A stretch of DNA of 64,000 nt from Alteromonas sp. V450 (lineage in GTDB: Bacteria; Pseudomonadota; Gammaproteobacteria; Enterobacterales; Alteromonadaceae): assembly GCF_001885075.1 (NCBI RefSeq), contig NZ_MODU01000004.1:3968001-4032000 (forward strand), written 5' to 3'. Positions 44,333-53,646 of this stretch are shown piece by piece. Numbering within the stretch: the stretch's first letter is position 1; every line of letters begins with the position of its first letter. Under the pieces are notes generated by a model. That model was given only the letters and a program-made list of their open reading frames with translations. It searched no databases and was not told where the DNA came from. Both the position numbers and the translations under genes were made by a program.

Positions 44333-45517
44333 TTATTTTAATGCCGTTACCGTCATGTTAGGTGACCGATAAACCACTTCATCATTGAGTTCTATGCCCA
44401 GCCCTGGTGTGTCTGGCGCTTCAATAAAGCCATTTACAGGCTGTGGATCTTGAATACACAGTTCTCTATTCCAGTCTTTAATCGCATAGGTGTGGTGCTC
44501 ATGAATGAGGAAATTCGGGATTGCCGTTTCTAAGTGTAGACTAGCAGCAGTCGCCACTGGGCCGCCACACACGTGTGCCTGAATACGAACGTCGTAAATA
44601 TCTGCATAATCACACACTTTTTTCGCTTCAGTGAAGCCTCCGCAAAGTCCAACGTCAGGTTGTAGTACGTCTATCGATTGATCTTCAAGATATGGGCGCA
44701 CGTCCCAGCGATGATATAAACGTTCTCCACCAGCAATAGGAACATTCACGTTTTTGGCCACTTTGTCATGCAGTTTTGAATTTAAGTAGTTCACCGGCTC
44801 TTCATAATACAAACAGCCAATTTCTTCTACGATGCTGCCTAACTGAATAGCGGTAGATGCACCAAGTAAACTATGACATTCAAAGATAATGTCGCCATCA
44901 TCACCCATCGTGTCGCGAATTGCTTGTAAGCGTGCTTTGAACAGTTTGAGTTCGGGCTTGGTAAATAGCTTTGTACGATCAAAGTGCGTATTACCGTCTT
45001 TGTCATACACGATGGGGTCAACCTTTACTGCGTCATAACCCTCTTTGAGCGCTTTTTCTGTGGCCCTCGCATAGTCGGCAGGATCGTTAAGCTTAGTGAC
45101 TTCTTTATCCCAATCAAACTGTAGCTGACTAGCATAACTGCGTAGTTTACCATTTGTCTTACCGCCCAACAGTTCATAAACGGGAAGGCCAAGTGCTTTA
45201 CCTTTAATATCCCAAAGCGCTGTGTCAATTGCACTCATTGCTGCATAGATAACAGGACCTCCACCTAAGCCCCAAAAACCCTCGCGCAGCATGCGCGACC
45301 ACAGTAGTTCAGTATGGAAGGGGTTAAAGCCAATGAGCATGGCCTCTGCAATTTCTTTTATCATATGGGCAGCGGCGCTGTGGCCCCAATCATAAGCCAA
45401 GCCGGCTTCACCTACACCGGTGATCCCCTCGTCAGTATACACGCGCACAAAAACAGGGTTCCATTGAGGTCTTTTGGGACATTCAATATCAAATATTTCT
45501 ACTTTAGTAACTTTCAT
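44333..45517 (-). CDS. Enolase-superfamily sugar-acid dehydratase (mandelate racemase/muconate lactonizing type)
   Basis: This is a 394-aa protein. The N-terminal capping domain (about 1-125) is followed by the barrel. KVDPIVYD carries the barrel-start Lys region. Metal ligands appear in IFECHSLLG (Glu), YYEEPV (Glu) and GGERLYHRW (Glu). The C-terminal His is in QAHVCGGPVA. The segment order resembles galactonate-type dehydratases, which convert an aldonate to a 2-keto-3-deoxy acid. The exact sugar is not decided. It is convergent with the SDR/lactonase pair and upstream of the aldolase on the same strand. Confidence 0.85.
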   Translation of the reverse strand: MKVTKVEIFDIECPKRPQWNPVFVRVYTDEGITGVGEAGLAYDWGHSAAAHMIKEIAEAMLIGFNPFHTELLWSRMLREGFWGLGGGPVIYAAMSAIDTALWDIKGKALGLPVYELLGGKTNGKLRSYASQLQFDWDKEVTKLNDPADYARATEKALKEGYDAVKVDPIVYDKDGNTHFDRTKLFTKPELKLFKARLQAIRDTMGDDGDIIFECHSLLGASTAIQLGSIVEEIGCLYYEEPVNYLNSKLHDKVAKNVNVPIAGGERLYHRWDVRPYLEDQSIDVLQPDVGLCGGFTEAKKVCDYADIYDVRIQAHVCGGPVATAASLHLETAIPNFLIHEHHTYAIKDWNRELCIQDPQPVNGFIEAPDTPGLGIELNDEVVYRSPNMTVTALK

Positions 45518-45598
45518 ATACGTTATTCTTTCTTTTGGTGTGGGCCTACCGCACTATCGAGGCCTATTGATGTCTATATGCTTTTGACGAACCTTTAT

Positions 45599-46366
45599 TT
45601 ATTCGCAAAAAGTAGGGTCAAGTTTATACGCTTTTCGCAGCATAGCCGGCCATGCTTTTTGACCACCCGTTTCGCCACTATGAACAACTTTTGCCTGCTG
45701 ATAAATGTTATCAATGATAGATTGTGGGATCTCAATGACATCTTCATTTGACTGCATAAGCGCAAGCTGAATTTCACACGCGCGCTGTAAATCGTAAAAA
45801 CGCATAAAAGCATCGCCAACGGTAGGCCCAATTGTCAGCCCGCCATGATTAGGCAATAGCATGTGGTTAGTGTCGCCTAAATCCTCTTGAAGCCTTTTTT
45901 TCTCACTGTCGTCAACAGCCAGCCCCTCATAATTGTGGTACGACAATGAGGGCAAGGAAAATAACGAATATTGGCTCCACGGTCTAAGCCCCCCCTTTAC
46001 CGAAGCTACTGCGATGGTTGCCAATGTATGTAGATGAATAACGCACTGAGCGTCGTCTCTAACTTCGTGTATGGCACTGTGGATTGTAAATCCTGCTGGA
46101 TTTATATCGAAAGGGGTATCGTCAAGGATCTTGCCCTTGAGATCGACCTTTACAAGGTTTGATGCCGTTACCTCGTCGAAAGCCAGGCCGAAAGCGTTAA
46201 CCAGATAGTGCTCAGTTCCTGGTACTTTAGCTGAAATGTGGGTATAAATTAGGTCGCCCCAACGCATATCTGACACCAAGCGGTAGCAGGCTGCTAGGTC
46301 TACGCGGGTTTGCCATTCGCTCTCAGAGACCTGGTCTTTGAGGCTTTTTTTGGGCAGTGAGAACAA
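45599..46366 (-). CDS. Class II aldolase/adducin-family protein
   Basis: This is a 255-aa metal-dependent aldolase-like protein. IHLHTLA (about 98-104) supplies the zinc His pair, and LLPNHGGLTIGPTVGDAF supplies the third His. The start is a TTG codon seven bases after AAGGAG. Relatives cleave phosphorylated sugars such as L-fuculose phosphate, or act on non-phosphorylated keto acids. In this setting it could split a 2-keto-3-deoxy acid. It precedes the dehydratase gene on the same strand. Confidence 0.85.
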   Translation of the reverse strand: MFSLPKKSLKDQVSESEWQTRVDLAACYRLVSDMRWGDLIYTHISAKVPGTEHYLVNAFGLAFDEVTASNLVKVDLKGKILDDTPFDINPAGFTIHSAIHEVRDDAQCVIHLHTLATIAVASVKGGLRPWSQYSLFSLPSLSYHNYEGLAVDDSEKKRLQEDLGDTNHMLLPNHGGLTIGPTVGDAFMRFYDLQRACEIQLALMQSNEDVIEIPQSIIDNIYQQAKVVHSGETGGQKAWPAMLRKAYKLDPTFCE

Positions 46367-46456
46367 GTCGCTTCTCCTTTACTGTGTATCTCATGAATGT
46401 ACCAACACCAACGGCGTTGAACAACGCTTCAATAGTACTTAGCTGCAACCAGATTG

Positions 46457-47002
46457 TTATTTCTTAGCGTCAAAGGAAATAAAACTGTCGCGAAGTAAAA
46501 TGAGATCATCTTTAAAACGCAAATCCTGATGGTCAATTAAAAACGGATCGACTTTTTCTATCGCGCTCACTTCAATCGTTGCCCACGGAGGTGGTTCGAA
46601 TACATCGGGAAGCGTGTCAATGCCTGCATCGAGGTCACACCCAAATAATAGTAGGCCATTGTTCGTTTTAGCTAAGTAGGTTTCGACAGAAACGTTAAAA
46701 CCGGTTTCTTCCCATGTTTCTCGGTGTGCGGTACAGGCGGTGGAATTATCATCGGAGAAACCGCCACCCGGAAAATCCAATTTTCCAGTTAGGCGATGGC
46801 GAATCAAAACAACCTTTTCTTGCGATTTAATGATGCAGGCTGCGCCTTTTGCAGTCGCTATTTCTTGTGCATGGTGAGCGTCGATTTCCGTTTCTAGCGT
46901 TGGTGACATTCGACAAGCAGGCTCGTTTGGTGCCAGCGGCGTGCACCCTAAAAGCGTTAAAAGCGCGAAAATAGGTGACAAGCGAAATAAGAATGAAGTC
47001 AA
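46457..47002 (-). CDS. Nudix hydrolase with lipoprotein signal
   Basis: This is a 181-aa protein. The N-terminus is a hydrophobic signal ending in the lipobox LLGC (Cys about 20), so a lipid-anchored envelope location is predicted. The Nudix box lies near residues 77-100: GGGFSDDNS...HRETWEETGF. The REtWEEtG core is intact, but the first Glu of GX5E is replaced by Asn. Start is a TTG with no clear ribosome site. A Nudix enzyme outside the cytoplasm is unusual; its substrate is unknown. Confidence 0.75.
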   Translation of the reverse strand: MTSFLFRLSPIFALLTLLGCTPLAPNEPACRMSPTLETEIDAHHAQEIATAKGAACIIKSQEKVVLIRHRLTGKLDFPGGGFSDDNSTACTAHRETWEETGFNVSVETYLAKTNNGLLLFGCDLDAGIDTLPDVFEPPPWATIEVSAIEKVDPFLIDHQDLRFKDDLILLRDSFISFDAKK

Positions 47003-47036
47003 TTTAGGTAAAATACTCTTAGCAAATAAAAATAAA

Positions 47037-47059
47037 GACCAAGTTACGTTGCCTTGGTC
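47037..47059. repeat. Inverted repeat upstream of the Nudix lipoprotein gene
   Basis: GACCAAG-N9-CTTGGTC is a 7-bp dyad 35 bp upstream of the Nudix start, in the divergent gap with the RND operon. It is a possible operator. Confidence 0.3.
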
Positions 47060-47233
47060 AAGTCGGTCTTAGCGTGAATTTGACGTTGACTGTCGCTGAC
47101 GAAAAAGTCGCAAGTCAACGCAAATAATTAATCTCTCTTTCACTAAAGAAAATGATGATTTTACGCATTTTTATCACCGCCCAAACTATAGCATGCGGTG
47201 GGCACGGTTACTTCTACCTTAAGGAAAAGTTGT

Positions 47234-48283
47234 ATGTTATCCAAGTTTTCATTACCACCTTTATTTTTAGGCGTAGTAATGCTTTTAGGAGTATTGGTTT
47301 ACATTAATATTCCACATACACAGGCTGATGGAAAGAATGAGGCCCGTGCCACACCAGTAAAAACATCCAAAGCGGAACCCCAAGCATTCCCCATTACTAT
47401 TGAGTCACTCGGTACGGCAATAGCCAATGAGTCGGTCAATCTTACATCTCAGGTTACCGACAAAGTTATTTCGGTCAATTTTAATGACGGCGACGCGGTT
47501 GAAAAGGGCGCCATTCTAGTGCAGCTCAACAATTTTGAAGAAATGGCAAGAATAGAAGAGTTGAAAGCCAATATTCAAGAAGCGAAGCGTCAGTTTTCGC
47601 GAATTGCGAACTTAAGGCAGAGCAATGCAACGTCTGAGCAATTGCTTGACGAACAGAAAGCACGCGTAAAAGCACTCGAAGCGCAATTGGATGTGGCGCA
47701 AGCTCAGTTAGACGATTTGCAGATAAAGGCGCCATTTAGTGGCCTGTTGGGCAACAGAGAAATTAGTGTGGGTTCACTTGTCCAACCCGGAAGTACAATT
47801 ACGACGCTTGACGACATAAGCGTTATTAAGGTCGATTTTAATATTGCCGAAAATCACCTCGGCAGTGTCGCAAAAGGTCAAAAGGTTTCTGCCACCTCTG
47901 TTGCCTACCCGGGTACAAACTTTGAAGGTCAAATAAGCAATATTGACACGAGACTTGATCCTGTTAGTCGTTCAATAAGCGCGCGAGCTACTATTGCAAA
48001 CCCTGACGGTAAATTGCGTCCCGGTATGCTGTTAACTGTTGTGGTGGAGAAGCGTGTTTTAAATGCGCTAGTGTTGCCTGAAAAGTCGCTGGTGCCGGTA
48101 CAAGACAAGCAATTTGTTTACGTTGTAAAAAATGACATAGCGCATCAGGTAGAGGTAATTACAGGTGAGCGTCGTCCTGGCTTAGTGCAAATTATTGAGG
48201 GGCTAGAAAGCGGTGACGAGGTGATCACAGAGGGCACGCTTAGAGTGCGTGACCAGTCTCCCGTCAATGTGTTAAATCGATAG
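47234..48283 (+). CDS. RND efflux periplasmic adaptor (membrane fusion) protein
   Basis: This is a 349-aa adaptor. An N-terminal hydrophobic anchor/signal (about 7-25) leads to the lipoyl-like domain, split around a short alpha-hairpin (about 100-150). A beta-barrel domain and a C-terminal membrane-proximal domain follow (GERRPGLVQIIEGLESGDEV). The short hairpin is typical of the MexH/HlyD-like small adaptors. ATG 47234 is chosen because AAGGAAA precedes it. The pump gene follows after 12 bp; no outer-membrane channel gene is present. Confidence 0.92.
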   Translation: MLSKFSLPPLFLGVVMLLGVLVYINIPHTQADGKNEARATPVKTSKAEPQAFPITIESLGTAIANESVNLTSQVTDKVISVNFNDGDAVEKGAILVQLNNFEEMARIEELKANIQEAKRQFSRIANLRQSNATSEQLLDEQKARVKALEAQLDVAQAQLDDLQIKAPFSGLLGNREISVGSLVQPGSTITTLDDISVIKVDFNIAENHLGSVAKGQKVSATSVAYPGTNFEGQISNIDTRLDPVSRSISARATIANPDGKLRPGMLLTVVVEKRVLNALVLPEKSLVPVQDKQFVYVVKNDIAHQVEVITGERRPGLVQIIEGLESGDEVITEGTLRVRDQSPVNVLNR

Positions 48284-48295
48284 GGAACCGCTTCT

Positions 48296-51200
48296 ATGTT
48301 GCTTTCAGACGTATCAGTAAAAAGGCCGGTATTTGCTACAGTAATGAACTTACTGTTAGTCATTTTTGGTGTTGTCGCGGTATCGATGCTTTCCCTGCGA
48401 GAATATCCTGATATCGATCCGCCCATCGTATCGGTGTCTACAACCTATACCGGTGCTTCAGCAAATATCGTGGAGACACGAATAACGCAGCTACTCGAAG
48501 ACAGGATTTCAGGGATTGAAGGAATAAAAAATGTCACTTCAACCTCTCGTAATGGACGTTCTGACATTACCATTGAATTTAAATTATCGCGCAATATTGA
48601 TGCTGCTGCCAACGATGTTCGAGAAAGAGTTAGTCGGGCGCTAAATAATTTACCCGATCAAGCAGACCCCCCTGAAGTTTCAAAAGCGAATTCTGATGAA
48701 AGTGCCGTTGTTTGGTACAACTTGAGAAGTACCAATCTCAATACGATGGAGTTAACAGATTATGCTGAACGGTTTTTGATTGACCGTCTTTCTATTGTTG
48801 ATGGTGTTGCCAGAGTTCAAATTGGCGGTGGCCGGCGCTATGCCATGAAGGTATTTTTAGACAGGAATGCGATGGCAGCGCGGGGAATAACGGTTAGCGA
48901 TGTTGAGCGAGTTATACGCGCTGAAAACGTTGAACTACCTGCGGGCGAAGTTGAATCCTTAGACCGAAATTTTGAGGTACGGGTTGCACGTACGTTTTTA
49001 ACGCCCACAGATTTTGCTGCGCTAACCGTTGCCGTTGGTGACAATGGCTATCTAGTTCGCCTTGGTGAAATAGCGAATGTCGAGTTAACCGCGGAAGATG
49101 ACGAGACTGAATTTCGGGGTGACGGCGTTAATATGATAGGGCTGGGGATCATTAAACAGTCTAAAGCTAATACATTAGATGTGGCCAGAGCCGCCAAAGC
49201 GCAAATTGAAAAAATAGAAGCGTCATTACCAGACAATATATTTATCGTACCAAGCTACGACTCATCAGTGTTTATAGAAGCATCTATTGACGAAGTATAC
49301 GAAACGTTAGCTATCGCGATGATGATGGTAGTGATTGTTATCTATGTATTTTTAGGTAATGTTCGTGCAACCCTTATTCCGGCAGTGACTGTACCGGTAT
49401 CAATTGTCGCTGCTTTTATCGTTATGTACGCCCTTGGCTTTTCTATCAACCTTCTTACGTTGCTCGCAATGGTACTCGCTATCGGGTTGGTAGTGGACGA
49501 TGCAATCGTGGTACTAGAGAATATTTATCGTCGCATTGAAATGGGAGAGCCTCCCATGCTGGCGGCATATCGGGGGGCAAGAGAAGTTGGCTTTGCCGTT
49601 ATTGCGACGACACTCGTGCTGATTTCTGTTTTTGTGCCTCTTGTTTTCCTTGAAGGCAATATTGGGCGCTTGTTCACCGAATTCGCGCTAGCAATTGCGG
49701 CAGCCGTTGCATTTTCGAGTTTCACGGCGTTGACTTTATCGCCAATGATGGCGTCTAAAATTCTTAAAAAGCGCAACCGGTCATCCGGATTTGGCAATTG
49801 GGTAGACAAACGCTTCTCTGCGCTTGAGGTGCGTTACTTCAATAGTTTGGGCAAAGCGCTCCATCAGCCTCTTTTAATGGTCGTTATGTTGACCATGGCA
49901 ATTATTGCGGTAGTTCAACTATCCGACCGTGTACCCAGTGAGTTTGTACCAAAAGAAGATAGGGGCAACTTTTTCATTCTTATGAATGCACAAGAGGGGG
50001 CAAGTTTCGAAAGCAATGCTAAAAATTTGAAACAACTTGAAGATATACTGATGCCCTATCGTCAAAGCGGTAAAATAAACAGGCTTTTAGTTAGAACCCC
50101 TGGCTTTGGAGGGAACGCTGGTATTGCCATTGTCGGGGCTGCAGATTGGGATGAACGAGACTTTAGCACTTTTGCTTTGATGGACGAAATAAGTGCAAAG
50201 CTCAGCAACGTACCTGATGTCCGCGCGTTTGCGATAATGCGAAGCGGTATATCCGGGGGAGGCTTTGGCAGACCAGTTCAATTTGTTCTGCAAGGCGATA
50301 CTTATGAGAACCTTGTTAAGTGGCGCGACATTGTCATTGAAAAAGCATCAGGTAATCCGGGGCTGCTACGCATAGATTCAGACTATAAAGAAACGTCTCC
50401 GCAACTGCTGGTTAATATAAATCGCGACCGTGCGGCAGACCTCGGCGTCTCAATTAGCGACATTGGAGGAACACTAGAAGTTATGCTTGGGCAACGCCGC
50501 GTGTCGACTTTCCTCGATAGAGGAGAAGAGTACGACGTTATCTTAGAAGGAATAGAGAACGATTTTAGAAGCCCCAATAGCATAGAAAACCTGTATGTAC
50601 GCTCTGCGCGCACTGGCCAGCTAATTCCTATGGATAATCTCCTTACTTTTGAAGAACAGGCCACGTCCGCTCAGTTAAATCGCTACAACAGAATGCGCTC
50701 GATCACGATATCGGCGAATTTGGCAGAGGGCTACACGCTAGGACAGGCATTGGCGTATTTGGAGCAGATCGTCAAGACAGATTTACCTGACAACGTGTCG
50801 ATAGATTACAAGGGAGAATCTCAGCTTTATCAAGAAGCGGGTAATTCATTTGTGTATGTTTTTCTACTTGCGTTAGCGGTGACATATCTCATTTTGGCAG
50901 CACAATTTGAAAGTTGGATCCACCCCTTAGTTATAATGCTTACTGTCCCTTTAGCGTTGGTTGGCGCTTACATTGGACTGTATTTTTCTAACATGACAAT
51001 AAACATCTACAGCCAGATAGGGTTAGTTATGCTAATTGGACTGGCGGCTAAAAATGGCATTTTGATTGTCGAGTTTGCCAATCAACTTCGTGACACAGGG
51101 CTTGCGTTCGAAGAGGCTTTAAAGCGTGCCGCATCGCAGCGTTTAAGACCCATAGTGATGACTGGCTTCACCACTGTGTTCAGTGCACTTCCACTGGTCT

Positions 51201-51403
51201 TGGCGTCAGGCCCAGGCGCTGAGAGCCGCATGGTGATTGGTATGGTAATTTTTTCTGGCGTGCTTGTGTCTGCGTTCATGACATTGTACGTTGTGCCGGC
51301 GGCGTATAGCTGGTTAGCAAGAAACACGGGGTCGCCGCTTCGAAGAACGCAACAAATTGCAAACCTTGAACGCGAAATTCCTTATAAAAAAGGTGAGCCA
51401 TAA
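48296..51403 (+). CDS. RND multidrug efflux pump (HAE1 family)
   Basis: This is a 1035-aa inner-membrane proton antiporter with twelve helices and two large periplasmic loops. The family start SVKRPVFATVMNLLLVIFG and the proton-relay Asp pair in VVDDAIVVLENI (helix 4) are present. IGLAAKNGILIVEFANQ is the matching helix-10 segment with the essential Lys. It exports hydrophobic compounds together with the adaptor. The substrate range is unknown, and it must borrow a TolC-like channel from elsewhere. Confidence 0.94.
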   Translation: MLLSDVSVKRPVFATVMNLLLVIFGVVAVSMLSLREYPDIDPPIVSVSTTYTGASANIVETRITQLLEDRISGIEGIKNVTSTSRNGRSDITIEFKLSRNIDAAANDVRERVSRALNNLPDQADPPEVSKANSDESAVVWYNLRSTNLNTMELTDYAERFLIDRLSIVDGVARVQIGGGRRYAMKVFLDRNAMAARGITVSDVERVIRAENVELPAGEVESLDRNFEVRVARTFLTPTDFAALTVAVGDNGYLVRLGEIANVELTAEDDETEFRGDGVNMIGLGIIKQSKANTLDVARAAKAQIEKIEASLPDNIFIVPSYDSSVFIEASIDEVYETLAIAMMMVVIVIYVFLGNVRATLIPAVTVPVSIVAAFIVMYALGFSINLLTLLAMVLAIGLVVDDAIVVLENIYRRIEMGEPPMLAAYRGAREVGFAVIATTLVLISVFVPLVFLEGNIGRLFTEFALAIAAAVAFSSFTALTLSPMMASKILKKRNRSSGFGNWVDKRFSALEVRYFNSLGKALHQPLLMVVMLTMAIIAVVQLSDRVPSEFVPKEDRGNFFILMNAQEGASFESNAKNLKQLEDILMPYRQSGKINRLLVRTPGFGGNAGIAIVGAADWDERDFSTFALMDEISAKLSNVPDVRAFAIMRSGISGGGFGRPVQFVLQGDTYENLVKWRDIVIEKASGNPGLLRIDSDYKETSPQLLVNINRDRAADLGVSISDIGGTLEVMLGQRRVSTFLDRGEEYDVILEGIENDFRSPNSIENLYVRSARTGQLIPMDNLLTFEEQATSAQLNRYNRMRSITISANLAEGYTLGQALAYLEQIVKTDLPDNVSIDYKGESQLYQEAGNSFVYVFLLALAVTYLILAAQFESWIHPLVIMLTVPLALVGAYIGLYFSNMTINIYSQIGLVMLIGLAAKNGILIVEFANQLRDTGLAFEEALKRAASQRLRPIVMTGFTTVFSALPLVLASGPGAESRMVIGMVIFSGVLVSAFMTLYVVPAAYSWLARNTGSPLRRTQQIANLEREIPYKKGEP

Positions 51404-51470
51404 GTGAAATTTTGCTTATTTGTTGAGCTGAATTCCCGTTGAATGGCCCTGCTGGGTGTTTTGAAAAGGT

Positions 51471-51508
51471 ATGATTAGCGATACCTGTATATTGCTAATC
51501 ATTCCTTT
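51471..51508. repeat. Interrupted inverted repeat downstream of the RND operon
   Basis: ATGATTAGC (51471-51479) pairs with GCTAATCAT (51494-51502), extended by AAAGG/CCTTT across one mismatch. It is the only structure I see in the 479-bp gap 51404-51882, which must also contain the promoter of the PstS-like gene. Confidence 0.45.
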
Positions 51509-51882
51509 GATAAAAAGCTGTTGCAAACCTAGTATATTGAAATAAATAGTAATTTTTCACTTTTCTGCCATCTCCCAATTATCATGATTTTTTCATTTCA
51601 AGAAAATTAGTATGCATTAGACAATGGTATAGTTGTCACGCTTACTGCTTCCTCTACACTTCGCGCCGAATTTGGTATGCGGCATAAGTCATTAATTTCT
51701 AATGTTAAAAAAATTGATGGCAAATTGGCGATAATGGCATTTGTGACTAATACTTACAGCGTCGTAAAACGATGGGCTACACGGCACTAAAGTCGTAAGA
51801 AAGCCTTGGAGTTCGTTTTTTATATAACGTGTCGTTGAGCGACGGTGATTATTAATCACAATAGAATTTAGAGGAAACACTC

Positions 51883-52287
51883 ATGAAGAAATGGATACTT
51901 GCAGCAGCATTGTGTTGCAACGTAGCTTTTGCTGAGGTAGCAGTCATCGTTCACCCTAGCAACACAGATAATCTGGATAAAGACAGTATTAGCCGGTTGT
52001 TTTTAAACAAAGCTAAAGCATTTCCTAGTGGAACCCAAGCCAAACCTCTCGCATTATCTGAAGGTGAGGCGGCAACAGAAGAATTCAACGGAAAGGTGTT
52101 GAATAAAACTGCGTCTCAGTTAACAGCATTTTGGTCAAAACTCGTGTTTACCGGAAAAGGTCAGCCACCTGAGTCAATGGGAAGCGACGCGGATGTCGTT
52201 GCTGCCGTTGCAAGCAATCCCAATGCAATTGGTTTTATCGATGCAAGCGCTGTGAATGACAGTGTGCGCGTGGTTGCGACTTTCTAA
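51883..52287 (+). CDS. Small PstS-like periplasmic protein
   Basis: This is a 134-aa exported protein with a signal peptide of about 17 residues (AFAE). The mature ~115 residues resemble one lobe of phosphate-type binding proteins: IVHPSNTDNLDKDSISRLFLNK, FWSKLVFTGKGQPP, and NPNAIGFIDASAV. A complete PstS is over twice as long, so this is a single-domain relative and not a truncated transporter part. AGAGGAAA supports the start. It precedes a porin by 33 bp, and a chemoreceptor follows. It may bind a ligand for sensing. Confidence 0.8.
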   Translation: MKKWILAAALCCNVAFAEVAVIVHPSNTDNLDKDSISRLFLNKAKAFPSGTQAKPLALSEGEAATEEFNGKVLNKTASQLTAFWSKLVFTGKGQPPESMGSDADVVAAVASNPNAIGFIDASAVNDSVRVVATF

Positions 52288-52320
52288 ACTCCCATTATTC
52301 AAAGATTTTAAGGAACACGT

Positions 52321-53502
52321 ATGAAAACCAAAATAGCACTCTTATCTTTGGCGAGCGCGTTGGCACTACCTGCTTTCGCAGATATCCAAGTAAACGGTTT
52401 TGCAAACTTAATTGGTGGCATGACGTTAGACGACGATGAATCTGTATACGGTTATGACAGTGATTTTGATTTTGAGCCGGCCAGTGTATTTGGTCTGCAG
52501 GTCCGTGGTGAAGTTAGCGACAAGCTTTCAGCAACGGCGCAGCTTGTAGGTCGTGGTAGCGAAGACTACGAAGTAGATTTCGAATGGGCGTACATGACAT
52601 ACGCGCTCAACAATAACGTTAACATCAGCGCTGGCCGCCTTCGTATGCCGTTATTTAAATATTCTGCATCACTTGATATTGGTTACTCTTATCATTGGTT
52701 AACGCCACCTGACTCAGTATACGGCATAGATTTCAATAACATTGACGGTGTTCGTGTCGACTATACAAATTATTCTGGAGACTGGGAATACGGCAGCCAG
52801 TTAACAATGGGTAAAGTAAAAGCAGACACCACAATCTCTGGAACACCTGCATTGCTTGAGCTTGAAAACGTTGTAGCCTTATCGTTTGAAGCAACTCGTG
52901 ATTGGTTCAGTGCAAGAACCTTGTTTGCACGCGGCAAAACCACTGCAACTAATGAAGAGTTCGATACGTTTATCGGCGGTATGGCACAATTTGGTGCAGT
53001 CATCCCTGCTGCAGTAACGTCTGCATCTGGTTTTAGCGTTGATGGTGATACCGGAACGTTCTTTGAAATTGCCATGGACATCGACAAGTACGATTGGTTT
53101 GTGGGCGCTGAATATACGCATACCCAAGTTGATAATGCCGTAATAGCAGACAATGATGCTTGGTATGTTACTGCTGGTATGCGCTTCGGTAAGTTTACTC
53201 CGCATATTACCTACGAAGTTGAGGAAGCCGACAACGCAAACCAACTAGGTCTTGTAAGTGCATTGCCATCAACAATCACAACAGGTGATGCAGCAACCGA
53301 CGCAACTTGGGCAGCTATTTACCAAGGCGCTGCAGGCATTGCTGCGCAACAAAAACTTGAAGTGTCAGCTGTAACTGTTGGATTGCGTTATGATGTTGAG
53401 CCAGGGTTTGCCGTTAAAACTGACGTAACATGGTATTCCGATGACTTGAACGGCGCTAACGATGCTACGTTGTTGAAAGTTGGTGTTAACTACACGTTCT
53501 AA
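52321..53502 (+). CDS. Outer-membrane porin
   Basis: This is a 393-aa protein with a 20-residue signal peptide (AFAD). Alternating beta strands and the C-terminal LLKVGVNYTF ending in Phe mark a barrel. VNISAGRLRMPLFKYSASLDIGY resembles porins annotated in marine gammaproteobacteria near PstS-like genes. The solute is unknown. AAGGAA precedes the start. Co-transcription with the small PstS-like gene is likely. Confidence 0.88.
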   Translation: MKTKIALLSLASALALPAFADIQVNGFANLIGGMTLDDDESVYGYDSDFDFEPASVFGLQVRGEVSDKLSATAQLVGRGSEDYEVDFEWAYMTYALNNNVNISAGRLRMPLFKYSASLDIGYSYHWLTPPDSVYGIDFNNIDGVRVDYTNYSGDWEYGSQLTMGKVKADTTISGTPALLELENVVALSFEATRDWFSARTLFARGKTTATNEEFDTFIGGMAQFGAVIPAAVTSASGFSVDGDTGTFFEIAMDIDKYDWFVGAEYTHTQVDNAVIADNDAWYVTAGMRFGKFTPHITYEVEEADNANQLGLVSALPSTITTGDAATDATWAAIYQGAAGIAAQQKLEVSAVTVGLRYDVEPGFAVKTDVTWYSDDLNGANDATLLKVGVNYTF

Positions 53503-53510
53503 TACAACCA

Positions 53511-53551
53511 AATAAGGCTTCGGTTTAACTGCCGAGGCCTTTATTTTTATT
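53511..53551 (+). terminator. Terminator after the porin gene
   Basis: AATAAGGCTTCGG pairs with CCGAGGCCTTTATT, with one G/T pair and one bulge, then T-rich sequence. Confidence 0.75.
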
Positions 53552-53646
53552 AAAGATTTTCGTTATTTGGTAGATACATTACAATAAGACGGTATTTCAG
53601 AGCATTCTGAATGCAGTTACGCGAACAAAAAACAGTGAGATAGCCG

